A stretch of 43,505 bases of DNA from Clostridium sp. 1001270J_160509_D11 (lineage in GTDB: Bacteria; Bacillota; Clostridia; Peptostreptococcales; Peptostreptococcaceae): assembly GCF_015667935.1 (NCBI RefSeq), contig NZ_JADPET010000004.1, forward strand, positions 1-43,505. The letters run 5' to 3'. Position numbers and translations under genes: made by a program. A model generated the notes under the pieces. The model saw only the letters and a program-made list of their open reading frames with translations. It made no database searches and had not been told where the DNA came from. Each line of letters starts with the position of its first letter. The first letter of the stretch is position 1. Of the stretch, positions 1 through 8,162 are shown in pieces.

Positions 1-99
1 ATAAAAATATTAAAAAATGAAATAAAATTTCTATTATAAAAACTAAAAATTAAAAAATAAAGAAAATTTGAAAAAAAGACTTTTAAATTGCAGGTTTTG

Positions 100-128
100 T
101 TGAAAATTTATTAACATATTGCTATAAT
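100..128 (+). promoter_or_regulatory. sigma-A-type promoter for the chorismate mutase-shikimate kinase gene
   Basis: A TTGAAA -35 box (100-105) and a perfect TATAAT -10 box (123-128) are separated by 17 bases. They lie about 36 bases before the ATG at 165. The sequence before this (1-99) is very AT-rich and I see nothing coding in it. Confidence 0.7.
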
Positions 129-164
129 TTAGTAAAAATACAATTAGATAGGGTGGGTATATAT

Positions 165-941
165 ATGGATAATATAGACAAAGTAAGAGCAAAAATAAGT
201 ATGTATGATGATGAAATTATAAAAATTTTGTCAAAAAGAATGGATTGTATAGATGAAATAATGGAATACAAAAAAGAAAAAGGTATGCCTATACTACAAC
301 CAGAATATGAAGGTAAAAAAGAAATAGCACTATGTAAAAAATTAAAAGATAATAAATATCAAGATGAAATTATGAACATATTTAGATATGTTGTAAAGAA
401 TGCAAAAAAATATCAAGCTAAAAATTTATTTCCATATAATATAATGTTGATTGGATTTATGGGATCTGGGAAATCTACTATAGCAAAATATTTAAGCCAT
501 ATACTTGAAATGCAGGACTTAGAAACTGATGAGTTTATAGTTAAAAGAGAAGATATGACTATAAATGAAATATTCCAAAGAAAAGGAGAAGAGTATTTTA
601 GAAGATGTGAAAATAATGCATTGAGAGAATTAGAAACTAGACAGGGAATTATAATTTCTTGTGGAGGTGGAATGCCTATGAAAGATGAAAATGTCGAATT
701 AATGAAAAAAAACGGAAAAATAGTACTACTTACAGCATCACCAGAGACTATATATGAAAGAGTAAAATATAGTAATGAAAGACCCCTATTAAATGGGAAT
801 ATGAATGTTGAATATATAAAAGATTTAATGGAAAAACGCAAAGATAGATATGAATCTATAGCAGATATAGTAGTAGATACAAATAATAAGCCTATACATG
901 TTATAGCAGAAGAAGTAGTAAGCAAATTGACGACTTTATAA
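165..941 (+). CDS. aroK: bifunctional chorismate mutase / shikimate kinase
   Basis: Fusion of two aromatic-biosynthesis enzymes, 258 aa. Residues 1-85 look like an AroQ-type (all-helical) chorismate mutase: VRAKIS with a conserved Arg, then EYKK, then the ILQPEYE segment. Residues 92-258 are shikimate kinase: Walker A GFMGSGKST (97-105), ETD (120-122, where Asp-Thr-Asp is usual), the CGGG loop (166-169) and the lid motif RPLL (206-209). The kinase phosphorylates shikimate, and the mutase converts chorismate to prephenate toward Phe and Tyr. Both are cytoplasmic. A GTG at 153 opens a longer frame, but AGGGTGGG at 150-157 is the ribosome binding site for the ATG at 165, so I start there. It stands alone between its own promoter and terminator. 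The kinase assignment is firm. The mutase activity is inferred from domain resemblance and not every active-site residue could be matched. Confidence 0.9.
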   Translation: MDNIDKVRAKISMYDDEIIKILSKRMDCIDEIMEYKKEKGMPILQPEYEGKKEIALCKKLKDNKYQDEIMNIFRYVVKNAKKYQAKNLFPYNIMLIGFMGSGKSTIAKYLSHILEMQDLETDEFIVKREDMTINEIFQRKGEEYFRRCENNALRELETRQGIIISCGGGMPMKDENVELMKKNGKIVLLTASPETIYERVKYSNERPLLNGNMNVEYIKDLMEKRKDRYESIADIVVDTNNKPIHVIAEEVVSKLTTL

Positions 942-965
942 AAAGAAAAAATAAATAATTAATAC

Positions 966-1012
966 AAAAAATCCTTCCTTTTATATATATAATTTGGGAA
1001 GGATTTTATTTA
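966..1012 (+). terminator. intrinsic terminator after aroK
   Basis: An 11-bp perfect stem, AAAATCCTTCC (968-978) with GGAAGGATTTT (997-1007), closes an AT-rich loop and runs into T-rich sequence. Confidence 0.85.
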
Positions 1013-1045
1013 TTGTAAATTTTAAGGAAATATGTGTTTTGAAAG

Positions 1046-1105
1046 AATTTTGACTAAAGATTTTATTGTAAACGTTGAATAAATATTATATAGAAAGTCA
1101 AAATT
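1046..1105 (+). repeat. 10-bp perfect inverted repeat with 40-nt spacer upstream of efp
   Basis: AATTTTGACT (1046-1055) is matched exactly by its complement AGTCAAAATT (1096-1105). It lies in the 342-base gap between aroK and efp, which also holds a terminator and the efp promoter region but no coding frame. The function is unknown. Confidence 0.5.
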
Positions 1106-1187
1106 ATAATATAGAAACAAAATATAATAAACTAAAGACAGTTAAAACCTTGTTTACTCGAGATAATTTATGATATTATAGTATATG

Positions 1188-1238
1188 AGATTGTTAATTT
1201 ATATAAAAACTTGACAATCTGAATAACATATATATAAT
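1188..1238 (+). promoter_or_regulatory. efp promoter with overlapping inverted repeat
   Basis: TTGACA (1211-1216), 16 bases, TATAAT (1233-1238) form a near-consensus promoter 46 bases before efp. An inverted repeat, AGATTGTTAA (1188-1197) with TTGACAATCT (1211-1220), 9 of 10 pairs, has its right arm on the -35 box. That position would suit an operator. The promoter is well supported; the operator is inference. Confidence 0.7.
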
Positions 1239-1283
1239 AAAACTGATAAAACATTAGAAATTTATTTAGATGGAGGAATAACA

Positions 1284-1841
1284 ATGGTAACAGCAGGAGA
1301 TTTTAGAAAAGGTGTAACTTTCGAAAAGGATGGTCAACCATGTTTAGTAGTTGATTTCCAACACGTTAAACCAGGTAAAGGTGCAGCTTTCGTAAGAACT
1401 AAATACAAAAACTTAAAAACAGGAGCTATAAGAGAAGAAGCTTTCAACCCAAGTGATAAATTCCCAAAAGCAATAATAGAAACAAAACAAATGCAATATT
1501 TATACAATGATGGTGAATTATACTACTTCATGGACGAAGAAACTTTCGACCAAATACCACTAAACTATGAGCAAGTTGAAGATGCTATAAAATTCTTAAA
1601 AGAAAATGAAGCAGCTACAATAAGATTCTACCAAGGACAACCATTCCAAGTAGAAGCACCAAACTTTGCAGAATTAGAAGTAACTGAAACTGAACCAGGT
1701 ATAAAAGGTGATACAGCAAGTAACGTTACTAAATCAGCTACAGTAGAAACTGGAGCAGTAGTTCAAGTACCTTTATTCATAAATGAAGGAGATAAAATAA
1801 AAATAGATACTAGAACTGGAGAATATTTATCAAGAGTTTAA
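1284..1841 (+). CDS. efp: elongation factor P
   Basis: EF-P binds between the P and E sites of stalled ribosomes and helps peptide-bond formation at polyproline stretches. The 185 aa match the usual family length and show the three-domain, tRNA-shaped layout: N-terminal KOW-like domain ([10 protein letters not shown]), the modification loop [12 protein letters not shown], and the C-terminal OB domain ending GEYLSRV. The tip residue that is modified in many bacteria is Lys32 here. I see no gene for a modifying enzyme in the window. The start ATG follows a good GGAGG site 8 bases upstream. It is a single-gene unit with its own promoter and terminator. Confidence 0.97.
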   Translation: MVTAGDFRKGVTFEKDGQPCLVVDFQHVKPGKGAAFVRTKYKNLKTGAIREEAFNPSDKFPKAIIETKQMQYLYNDGELYYFMDEETFDQIPLNYEQVEDAIKFLKENEAATIRFYQGQPFQVEAPNFAELEVTETEPGIKGDTASNVTKSATVETGAVVQVPLFINEGDKIKIDTRTGEYLSRV

Positions 1842-1852
1842 TATTTTAGCAT

Positions 1853-1898
1853 AAAAAAAGCTTATATATCCAATATTAATGGTATATGAGCTTTTTTA
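1853..1898 (+). terminator. intrinsic terminator after efp
   Basis: AAAAAAGCTTATATATCC pairs with GGTATATGAGCTTTTTT across a short loop, with a few wobble pairs, and ends in a T run. Confidence 0.85.
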
Positions 1899-1983
1899 TA
1901 ACACATACTAAAGATAAATAATGCTTAATAAATAAGAAAAATACAATTTACTTACTTTAATAAGCACAAAATAAAATTTTTTA

Positions 1984-2017
1984 AAGGAATTAAATTGTAT
2001 TCCTTAGAAATTATAAT
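1984..2017 (+). promoter_or_regulatory. possible promoter with operator-like inverted repeat, CD1247-like gene
   Basis: A perfect TATAAT (2012-2017) has no strong -35. Where the -35 would sit there is instead a perfect 7-bp inverted repeat, AAGGAAT (1984-1990) and ATTCCTT (1999-2005). This arrangement suggests an activator-dependent or repressed promoter, but only the repeat and the -10 are directly seen. Confidence 0.35.
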
Positions 2018-2129
2018 ACATACGATTTTTGGTAACGTGTTAAAAATCTATCTTAATGAAAATCTACTTTAAAAAATTTTAATAATGATTTTCTACAAGA
2101 TATAAAAAATGCAAAAGGAGAGGTTTATC

Positions 2130-2651
2130 ATGAAAAAACTAGGTGAAGAAGTTGCATATTTAAAAGGTTTAGCTGAAGGATTAGATATCGATGATAAGAG
2201 TAAAGAAGGCAAAATGATTAGCAAAATAGTAGAGATATTAGGAAGTTTTGCCGATACTGTAGAAGAATTAGAATATTCAGTAGTAGACTTAGAAGATCAA
2301 GTAGAAGAATTACAATACGAAGTAGAAGAATTACAACAAGACGTAGAAGATTTAGAAGAGTGGCTTTATGACGAAGATGAAGACTACGATGATGAAGACG
2401 ACTACGATGAATACGATGACGAAGAAGAAGAGGACGACGAAGAATTAAGTTTCATAGAAATGGAGTGTCCAAATTGTTCTGAAATCGTAGAAATTGATGA
2501 AGAATTATTATTTGACGACTCAGTAGATGTTGTTTGCCCAAGTTGTCACGCAGTTATATTATCATCTGAAGATGATGAGTGTGGTGATTGTGATGATGAA
2601 GGTGGATGCTGTGGTTGTGGTGTAGAAATACACGAAGAAGATAATGAATAA
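2130..2651 (+). CDS. CD1247-type protein: coiled coil, acidic linker and zinc-ribbon tail
   Basis: Protein of 173 aa that I recognise as the family named after C. difficile CD1247; its function is not known to me. Residues 1-45 form a short conserved N-terminal domain (KKLGEEVAYLKGLAEGL). Residues 44-80 are a heptad-like acidic coiled coil. Residues 81-106 are almost all Asp/Glu/Tyr. A zinc-ribbon-like pair follows, CPNC (113-116) and CPSC (136-139), and then a Cys-rich tail with Cys 151, 154, 160, 161 and 163. There is no signal peptide or membrane segment, so it is probably cytoplasmic. An upstream ATG at 2109 is rejected because the ribosome binding site AAAAGGAGAGG lies between it and the ATG at 2130. 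It is monocistronic between efp and rnc. Metal binding is inferred from the cysteines. Confidence 0.85.
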   Translation: MKKLGEEVAYLKGLAEGLDIDDKSKEGKMISKIVEILGSFADTVEELEYSVVDLEDQVEELQYEVEELQQDVEDLEEWLYDEDEDYDDEDDYDEYDDEEEEDDEELSFIEMECPNCSEIVEIDEELLFDDSVDVVCPSCHAVILSSEDDECGDCDDEGGCCGCGVEIHEEDNE

Positions 2652-2692
2652 CAGTTGTAATTTTTAACAATGAATGTTTGGTTTAAAAAGCG

Positions 2693-2723
2693 CCTATGAA
2701 GTTTAAATCTTCATAGGTTTTTT
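2693..2723 (+). terminator. intrinsic terminator after the CD1247-like gene
   Basis: Perfect 9-bp stem CCTATGAAG (2693-2701) and CTTCATAGG (2709-2717), 7-base loop, then six Ts. Confidence 0.92.
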
Positions 2724-2788
2724 AAAGTAAATATGTTTTAATTATATTGAGATTGATCTAACAAAACAATTAATTTGGAGGATGTTTA

Positions 2789-3490
2789 ATGAAAATTAAT
2801 AAAAGGATATTAAATAACATATCGTTATTTGAAGAAAATATAAATTATGAATTTACAAATAAAGAATATATATTAGAAGCTTTAACACATAGTTCTTATT
2901 CAAATGAAAATAAAAACTATGCTTTTAATGAAAGATTAGAGTTTTTAGGAGACTCTGTCTTAAGTATAGTAATAAGTGATTACTTATTCAAAAAAGAAAC
3001 AAAACTTCCAGAAGGGGAGCTTACAAAAATAAGAGCCAATATAGTTTGTGAAGAATCTTTAAGTGAAGTATCTAAAGATATACACCTAGGTAAATATATG
3101 CTTTTAGGTAAAGGAGAAGAAGCTACAGGTGGTAGAGAGAGAATATCTATACTTGCAGATGCTCTAGAGGCAGTTATAGCAGCTATTTATTTAGATGGTG
3201 GATTAGATAAAGCTAGAGAATTCATATTAACTTATATGGATAAAATAATAAATGACTCTATAAAAGGAAAAATATTTAGAGATTATAAAACTTGCCTTCA
3301 AGAAGTACTTCAAAGCAACGGCGAAAATAATATCTGGTATAAATTAATCGAAGAAAAAGGACCAGATCACAACAAACGATTTGTTATGGAAGTCGGCATA
3401 AATGATACAGTATTAGGCGTAGGAGAAGGTAAAAGTAAAAAAGACGCAGAGCAAGTTGCTGCAAAATGCGCACTAGACAAAAAAATGTAA
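2789..3490 (+). CDS. rnc: ribonuclease III
   Basis: Double-strand-specific endoribonuclease that matures rRNA precursors and cuts structured mRNAs. The 233 aa are the normal length. The N-terminal catalytic domain carries the signature NERLEFLGDSVL with its metal-binding Glu and Asp and a second acidic cluster at ADALEAVIAAIYLDGG. The C-terminal double-stranded RNA-binding domain runs from DYKTCLQEVLQ to KKDAEQVAAKCAL. A GGAGG site lies 8 bases before the ATG. It begins the rnc / radical SAM / smc / ftsY cluster. Gaps of 14 bases and less after it suggest co-transcription. Confidence 0.97.
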   Translation: MKINKRILNNISLFEENINYEFTNKEYILEALTHSSYSNENKNYAFNERLEFLGDSVLSIVISDYLFKKETKLPEGELTKIRANIVCEESLSEVSKDIHLGKYMLLGKGEEATGGRERISILADALEAVIAAIYLDGGLDKAREFILTYMDKIINDSIKGKIFRDYKTCLQEVLQSNGENNIWYKLIEEKGPDHNKRFVMEVGINDTVLGVGEGKSKKDAEQVAAKCALDKKM

Positions 3491-3504
3491 GGTGGTCTAT
3501 TTAA

Positions 3505-4572
3505 ATGAAAAAAAGAATAATACCTATATTTGTTCCACACAGAGGATGCCCTCATGATTGTATATTTTGCAATCAAAAGAAAATAACAGGAGTAAGTACT
3601 GAAGTTACAGCACAAGATGCTAGAAATATAATAGAAGAATGTCTAGAAACTATAGATAAAGATACAAATGTAGAGATAGCATTTTTCGGAGGAAGCTTTA
3701 CTGCAATCGAAGAAGAATGTCAAAATGAATTATTATCAGTTGCAAAAGAATATGTAGATAAGGGGTTAGTCCACGAAATAAGAATGTCTACAAGACCTGA
3801 CTGTATAAGTGACCCTATATTAGAAAGACTTAAAAAATATGATGCAAGCATTATAGAGCTAGGTGTTCAATCTATGGACGCTAAAGTACTTATAGACAGT
3901 GTAAGGGGACATGATATAGAATCAGTAATAAAAAGTGCAAAATTAATTAAAAAACACGATATAAAATTAGGTCTACAGATGATGGTAGGACTTCCTTCTG
4001 ACACAGAAGAAAAATGTATAGAAACTGCGAGAAAGTTTATATCATTACAACCTGATTGTGTAAGAATATACCCTACATTAGTAGTTAAAGATACGGGGCT
4101 TGAAACTCTTTTAGAAAGAGGAGAATACACTCCATTTTCTTTAGAAGAATGTGTAAATATAGTTAAAAAATTATTAGTTTTATTTTATATTAACGATATA
4201 AACGTAATAAGAGTTGGTCTTCAAGCTACTGACGATATACAACTTGGAAAAGGTGTTGTCGCAGGGCCATACCATCCTGCATTTAGAGAGTTAGCAGAAG
4301 CTGAGATGATAAAAGACTACTTAGACTATATCGTAAAAGAAAATAATATAGAAAAAGAGCTTATAGTAAATACAAATAACAAAAATATTTCTAAAATAGT
4401 AGGAAATAAAAAATCAAATAAAATATATATGAAAGAAAAACACAATATAAACCTTAAAACAATGCCTACAGATTTACAAATAGATGAGTTAGTAATATCA
4501 TCATCAAAAGGCAGCTTTAGTGTAAATATGAATGAAGTTTATGCTAAATTATTAGAGATATATAACCTTTAG
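3505..4572 (+). CDS. Elp3-like radical SAM protein (no acetyltransferase domain)
   Basis: A radical S-adenosylmethionine enzyme of 355 aa. The cluster-binding motif is C15-x3-C19-x2-C22 (CPHDCIFC), followed by the SAM-binding FFGGSFTA segment and a TIM-barrel pattern (MSTRPDCI, ELGVQSMD, LGLQMMVGLP, RIYPTLV). These are hallmarks of the Elp3/YhcC-like branch. Unlike eukaryotic or archaeal Elp3 it lacks the C-terminal GNAT domain; its C-terminal 100 aa are Lys/Asn-rich and poorly conserved. The substrate is unknown. A tRNA-modifying role is plausible by family and by the surrounding translation genes, but this is inference. It sits 14 bases after rnc and 20 before smc, an arrangement I recall as typical in clostridia. 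Confidence 0.85.
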   Translation: MKKRIIPIFVPHRGCPHDCIFCNQKKITGVSTEVTAQDARNIIEECLETIDKDTNVEIAFFGGSFTAIEEECQNELLSVAKEYVDKGLVHEIRMSTRPDCISDPILERLKKYDASIIELGVQSMDAKVLIDSVRGHDIESVIKSAKLIKKHDIKLGLQMMVGLPSDTEEKCIETARKFISLQPDCVRIYPTLVVKDTGLETLLERGEYTPFSLEECVNIVKKLLVLFYINDINVIRVGLQATDDIQLGKGVVAGPYHPAFRELAEAEMIKDYLDYIVKENNIEKELIVNTNNKNISKIVGNKKSNKIYMKEKHNINLKTMPTDLQIDELVISSSKGSFSVNMNEVYAKLLEIYNL

Positions 4573-4592
4573 TTTTGAAGGGAGATGAAACA

Positions 4593-7500
4593 GTGCATTT
4601 AAAGAGATTAGAATTAAAGGGATTTAAATCCTTTCCAACAAAGACAGAGATAAATTTTAACGAAGGAATAACAGCGATTGTAGGACCAAATGGTAGTGGA
4701 AAAAGTAATATATCTGATGCAGTTAGATGGGTTTTAGGAGAGCAAAGTATAAAAAGTCTTAGAGGAGATAAGCTAGAAGACGTTATATTTGCTGGTACAG
4801 TAGATAAAAAACCTATGAATTACTGTGAAGTAGCTTTAACTATAGATAATAGCGATCAAAAGTTAAATATCGACTTTAGTGAAGTTACTATAAAGAGAAG
4901 GGCCTATAGAAATGGAGAGAGTGGATTCTTTTTAAATGACAAAGCTTGTAGATTAAAAGATATAAAGGAATTACTACTAGATACAGGAATAGGTAAAGAT
5001 GGATACTCTATTATAGAGCAGGGGAAAGTAGATGAAATATTAAGCAATAACCCAGCTAATAGAAGAAAAGTCTTTGATGAAGCATGCGGTATATCAAAAT
5101 ACAGATATAAAAAAATTGAAGCTGAAAAAAATCTAAAAAATACTAAAGAAAATTTAGAGAGAATAGAAGATATATATATAGAAATTGAAAATAGGATAAA
5201 ACCTCTTTTCACTCAACAAAAAAAGGCTCTTAAATATTTAGAACTTAGAGAAAGTCTAAAAAAACTAGAAGTAAATAACTATATAAGAGAAATTAAAAAA
5301 ATAGATTTAGAGTTATCAGAAATAACAAAGCAAAAGACAATACTTGCAAAAGAGTTAAATGAAAAAGAAGAATTAAGAGAAAAAATGGACAAAAATGTAG
5401 AACTAGCTAATGAGGAGATAGAAAAACTAGAACAAAATATATCAAAACTTGGCGAATACATAGACTCTATAAAAGATGTAATAAATCAAAATGATTCTCA
5501 CATCTCTCTTATAAATGAAAGAATAATTAACTCAAAAGTTAATATAGAAAATAATAATAAGACTTTAGAAGAATTTGAACTTAAGTTAAAACAAGACAAT
5601 GAAAAATTAGCTTCATTACAAAGTAAAAGACAAGTAGATAAAGAAGCTATATCTATATTAGAAAAAGATATTTACGATATAGAACAAAAGACTAGTCAAA
5701 AAGAAGCTAAATTAAATGACTTAACTAAAAATTTAGAGAACTTAAAAGATAATATAATAACTTATTTAAATGAAAAAAGAGATTTAAGTAATAGTTTATC
5801 TATGTTAGGTGCAAATATTGAAAATATAAATTCTAGAAATGAAGCAATAGAAAATAATATTTTAGATATAAATACTTCATTAGAAGAAAAGAAATCTATT
5901 TATATAGAAAAAGTAGAAAAAATAAGTGAGATTAGAAAAGATCTAAAAGATAAAACTATATCTTTAAATAATTTAAAAAATAATTTAGAAAATTATAGAC
6001 TTAAAAATAAAGATATAGATTTAAAAATACAAAACAACAACTATTCTCACAAAGAATACTCTTCTAAACTACAAATATACATAGACATGGAAAAACACAA
6101 TGAAGGCTTCAATAGAGGTGTTAAAGAAGTATTAAAAAATAAAAACTTATCCGGTATATGTGGAGCATTAGGACAAGTTATAACTACTGAAGAAGCTTAT
6201 GAAAAGGCAATAGAAGCTGCCCTAGGAGCTTATATGCAAAATATTATAACTACAGATCAATATGCAGCGAAAAATGCAATAAATTATCTGAAGAAAAATA
6301 ATATGGGTAGAGTAACTTTTCTTCCTATGAATGTTATAAAATCTAAGAGAATAGATGAAAAAACTATAAATGCAAAGACAAAATATATAAAAGTAGCAAG
6401 TGATTTAGTTTCTTTTGATGAAAAATATAGAGATATAATTGAAAGTATATTAGGTAGAACTATAGTAATTGATAATATGGATGAAGGTATAAAGTTTGCA
6501 AATGAAACTAACCATAGATTTAAAGTAGTCACTTTAGATGGAGATATATTAAATCCAGGTGGGTCTTTAACAGGAGGAAGTTTAAAAACTACTACAAACA
6601 TATTATCTAGAAAAAGACTTATAAATGACTTTGAGGAAAAGATACAAAGTATAAAAATAGAAAATGAAAAACATCTAGAAAATAAACAAAGAGTTATTGA
6701 ATCTATTTCAAATACTAAAAAAGAAATAGAAAAATATGAAATTGATATAAATAATTTAGAAAAAGAAATCGTAAGACAAAATACTAAATTAAAATCAATG
6801 GAATATGAAATAGACTCATTAAATCAAAATATTGAAAAGCTTCAAAAAGAAAAAAATGGTCTAAAATCAAATTTAGACTATACATCTAATAAAATAGAAA
6901 ATATAGAACAAAATATAAAACAAATAGAATTAAAAGAAATTGAAAATAAAAAGCAAATTGAAGAACTTAGCAAAATGCAAGAGTCTCAAAATGAAGATTT
7001 CGATAAAGATAAAAAGCAAATTGAAAGTTTAAAATTAGATTTTGTTCAAAAAAGCGAAATATTTAAATCTACAGATGCTGAGATAAATAGAATTAAAGAA
7101 GAGGTAGATGATACTAATAAGAAAATTATCGAAAATAAAAATTCTATAGAAAATCTACAAAAAGATATAGAAAGTCTAGGCAATGAAGCTCAAATCCAAA
7201 AAAGAGAGAGCGAAAATTTAAATAAAGAACTTTTAAAGAAAAATAAAGAGATGGATAATGCTCAACAAGCTAAAAATAAATTTAAAGAAAATATAAATGA
7301 TTTAAATAAAAAATTAAAGGCTTTTGAAAGAGAGAGCATGGAGCTTAGACAAAGTGAATTTAAAATAGAATCAAAAATGGAGAGATTATCGGCAAATAAA
7401 GAAAGTTATACAACTAGATTATTTGAAGATTATGACTTAAGCTATGTAAAAGCTTTAGAATTTAGAGATGATTCTATTGAAATAAATAAAAAAATACTTG

Positions 7501-8147
7501 AATCTATAAAAAGAGAAATTGCAAGTCTTGGAAATATAAATATAGATTCTATAAATGAATACAAAGAAACTAAAGAGAGATATGATTTCTATAGCGAGCA
7601 AAAAACAGATTTAGAAGAATCTATAAATGCAATAGAAAAAATCATAGAGGAGCTTGAAGTGAATATGAAAGTTCAATTTAAAGAACAATTTACTCAAGTA
7701 AACGAAAACTTCAAATACGTATATAAAAGACTATTTGGAGGTGGAGAAGGAGAGCTTACAATATTAGACGAAGATAATATACTTGAAAGTGATATTCAAA
7801 TAACTGCTAAGCCACCAGGTAAAAAGATGAAAAATCTAAACTTACTATCAGGTGGAGAAAAGGCATTAACAGCTATAAGTATCTTATTTGCAATAATATT
7901 AGCTAAACCTACGCCGTTTTGTATCTTAGATGAAATTGAGGCGCCACTAGATGATGCCAATATATTTAGATTTGGAGAGTATTTAAAAGAATTATCAGAA
8001 GATACTCAGTTTATAGCAGTAACACATAGAAGAGGTACAATGGAAGCAGCCGATTATATTTATGGTGTTACAATGGAGCAAAAAGCTATATCAAAAGTAA
8101 TTAGCTTAGACCTTCATGAAGCACATAAAATGACAGATATAGTATAA
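4593..8147 (+). CDS. smc: chromosome segregation protein SMC
   Basis: ATPase of the condensin complex that compacts and separates replicated chromosomes with ScpA and ScpB. About 1184 aa. The N-terminal head has LKRLELKGFKSF and Walker A GPNGSGKS (31-38). Two long coiled coils rich in Glu/Lys/Asn/Ile flank a hinge at roughly 515-680 (GICGALGQVI ... GGSLTGGSL). The C-terminal head has the ABC signature LSGGEKALTA (near 1085) and Walker B with the catalytic Glu, FCILDEIEAPLDDAN (near 1108). The longest frame opens at a TTG (4575), but AAGGGAG at 4578-4584 places the start at the GTG at 4593, which also gives the usual family beginning. ftsY follows after 15 bases. The scp genes are not in this window. 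Confidence 0.97.
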   Translation: MHLKRLELKGFKSFPTKTEINFNEGITAIVGPNGSGKSNISDAVRWVLGEQSIKSLRGDKLEDVIFAGTVDKKPMNYCEVALTIDNSDQKLNIDFSEVTIKRRAYRNGESGFFLNDKACRLKDIKELLLDTGIGKDGYSIIEQGKVDEILSNNPANRRKVFDEACGISKYRYKKIEAEKNLKNTKENLERIEDIYIEIENRIKPLFTQQKKALKYLELRESLKKLEVNNYIREIKKIDLELSEITKQKTILAKELNEKEELREKMDKNVELANEEIEKLEQNISKLGEYIDSIKDVINQNDSHISLINERIINSKVNIENNNKTLEEFELKLKQDNEKLASLQSKRQVDKEAISILEKDIYDIEQKTSQKEAKLNDLTKNLENLKDNIITYLNEKRDLSNSLSMLGANIENINSRNEAIENNILDINTSLEEKKSIYIEKVEKISEIRKDLKDKTISLNNLKNNLENYRLKNKDIDLKIQNNNYSHKEYSSKLQIYIDMEKHNEGFNRGVKEVLKNKNLSGICGALGQVITTEEAYEKAIEAALGAYMQNIITTDQYAAKNAINYLKKNNMGRVTFLPMNVIKSKRIDEKTINAKTKYIKVASDLVSFDEKYRDIIESILGRTIVIDNMDEGIKFANETNHRFKVVTLDGDILNPGGSLTGGSLKTTTNILSRKRLINDFEEKIQSIKIENEKHLENKQRVIESISNTKKEIEKYEIDINNLEKEIVRQNTKLKSMEYEIDSLNQNIEKLQKEKNGLKSNLDYTSNKIENIEQNIKQIELKEIENKKQIEELSKMQESQNEDFDKDKKQIESLKLDFVQKSEIFKSTDAEINRIKEEVDDTNKKIIENKNSIENLQKDIESLGNEAQIQKRESENLNKELLKKNKEMDNAQQAKNKFKENINDLNKKLKAFERESMELRQSEFKIESKMERLSANKESYTTRLFEDYDLSYVKALEFRDDSIEINKKILESIKREIASLGNINIDSINEYKETKERYDFYSEQKTDLEESINAIEKIIEELEVNMKVQFKEQFTQVNENFKYVYKRLFGGGEGELTILDEDNILESDIQITAKPPGKKMKNLNLLSGGEKALTAISILFAIILAKPTPFCILDEIEAPLDDANIFRFGEYLKELSEDTQFIAVTHRRGTMEAADYIYGVTMEQKAISKVISLDLHEAHKMTDIV

Positions 8148-8162
8148 AATGGAGGAAATAGT

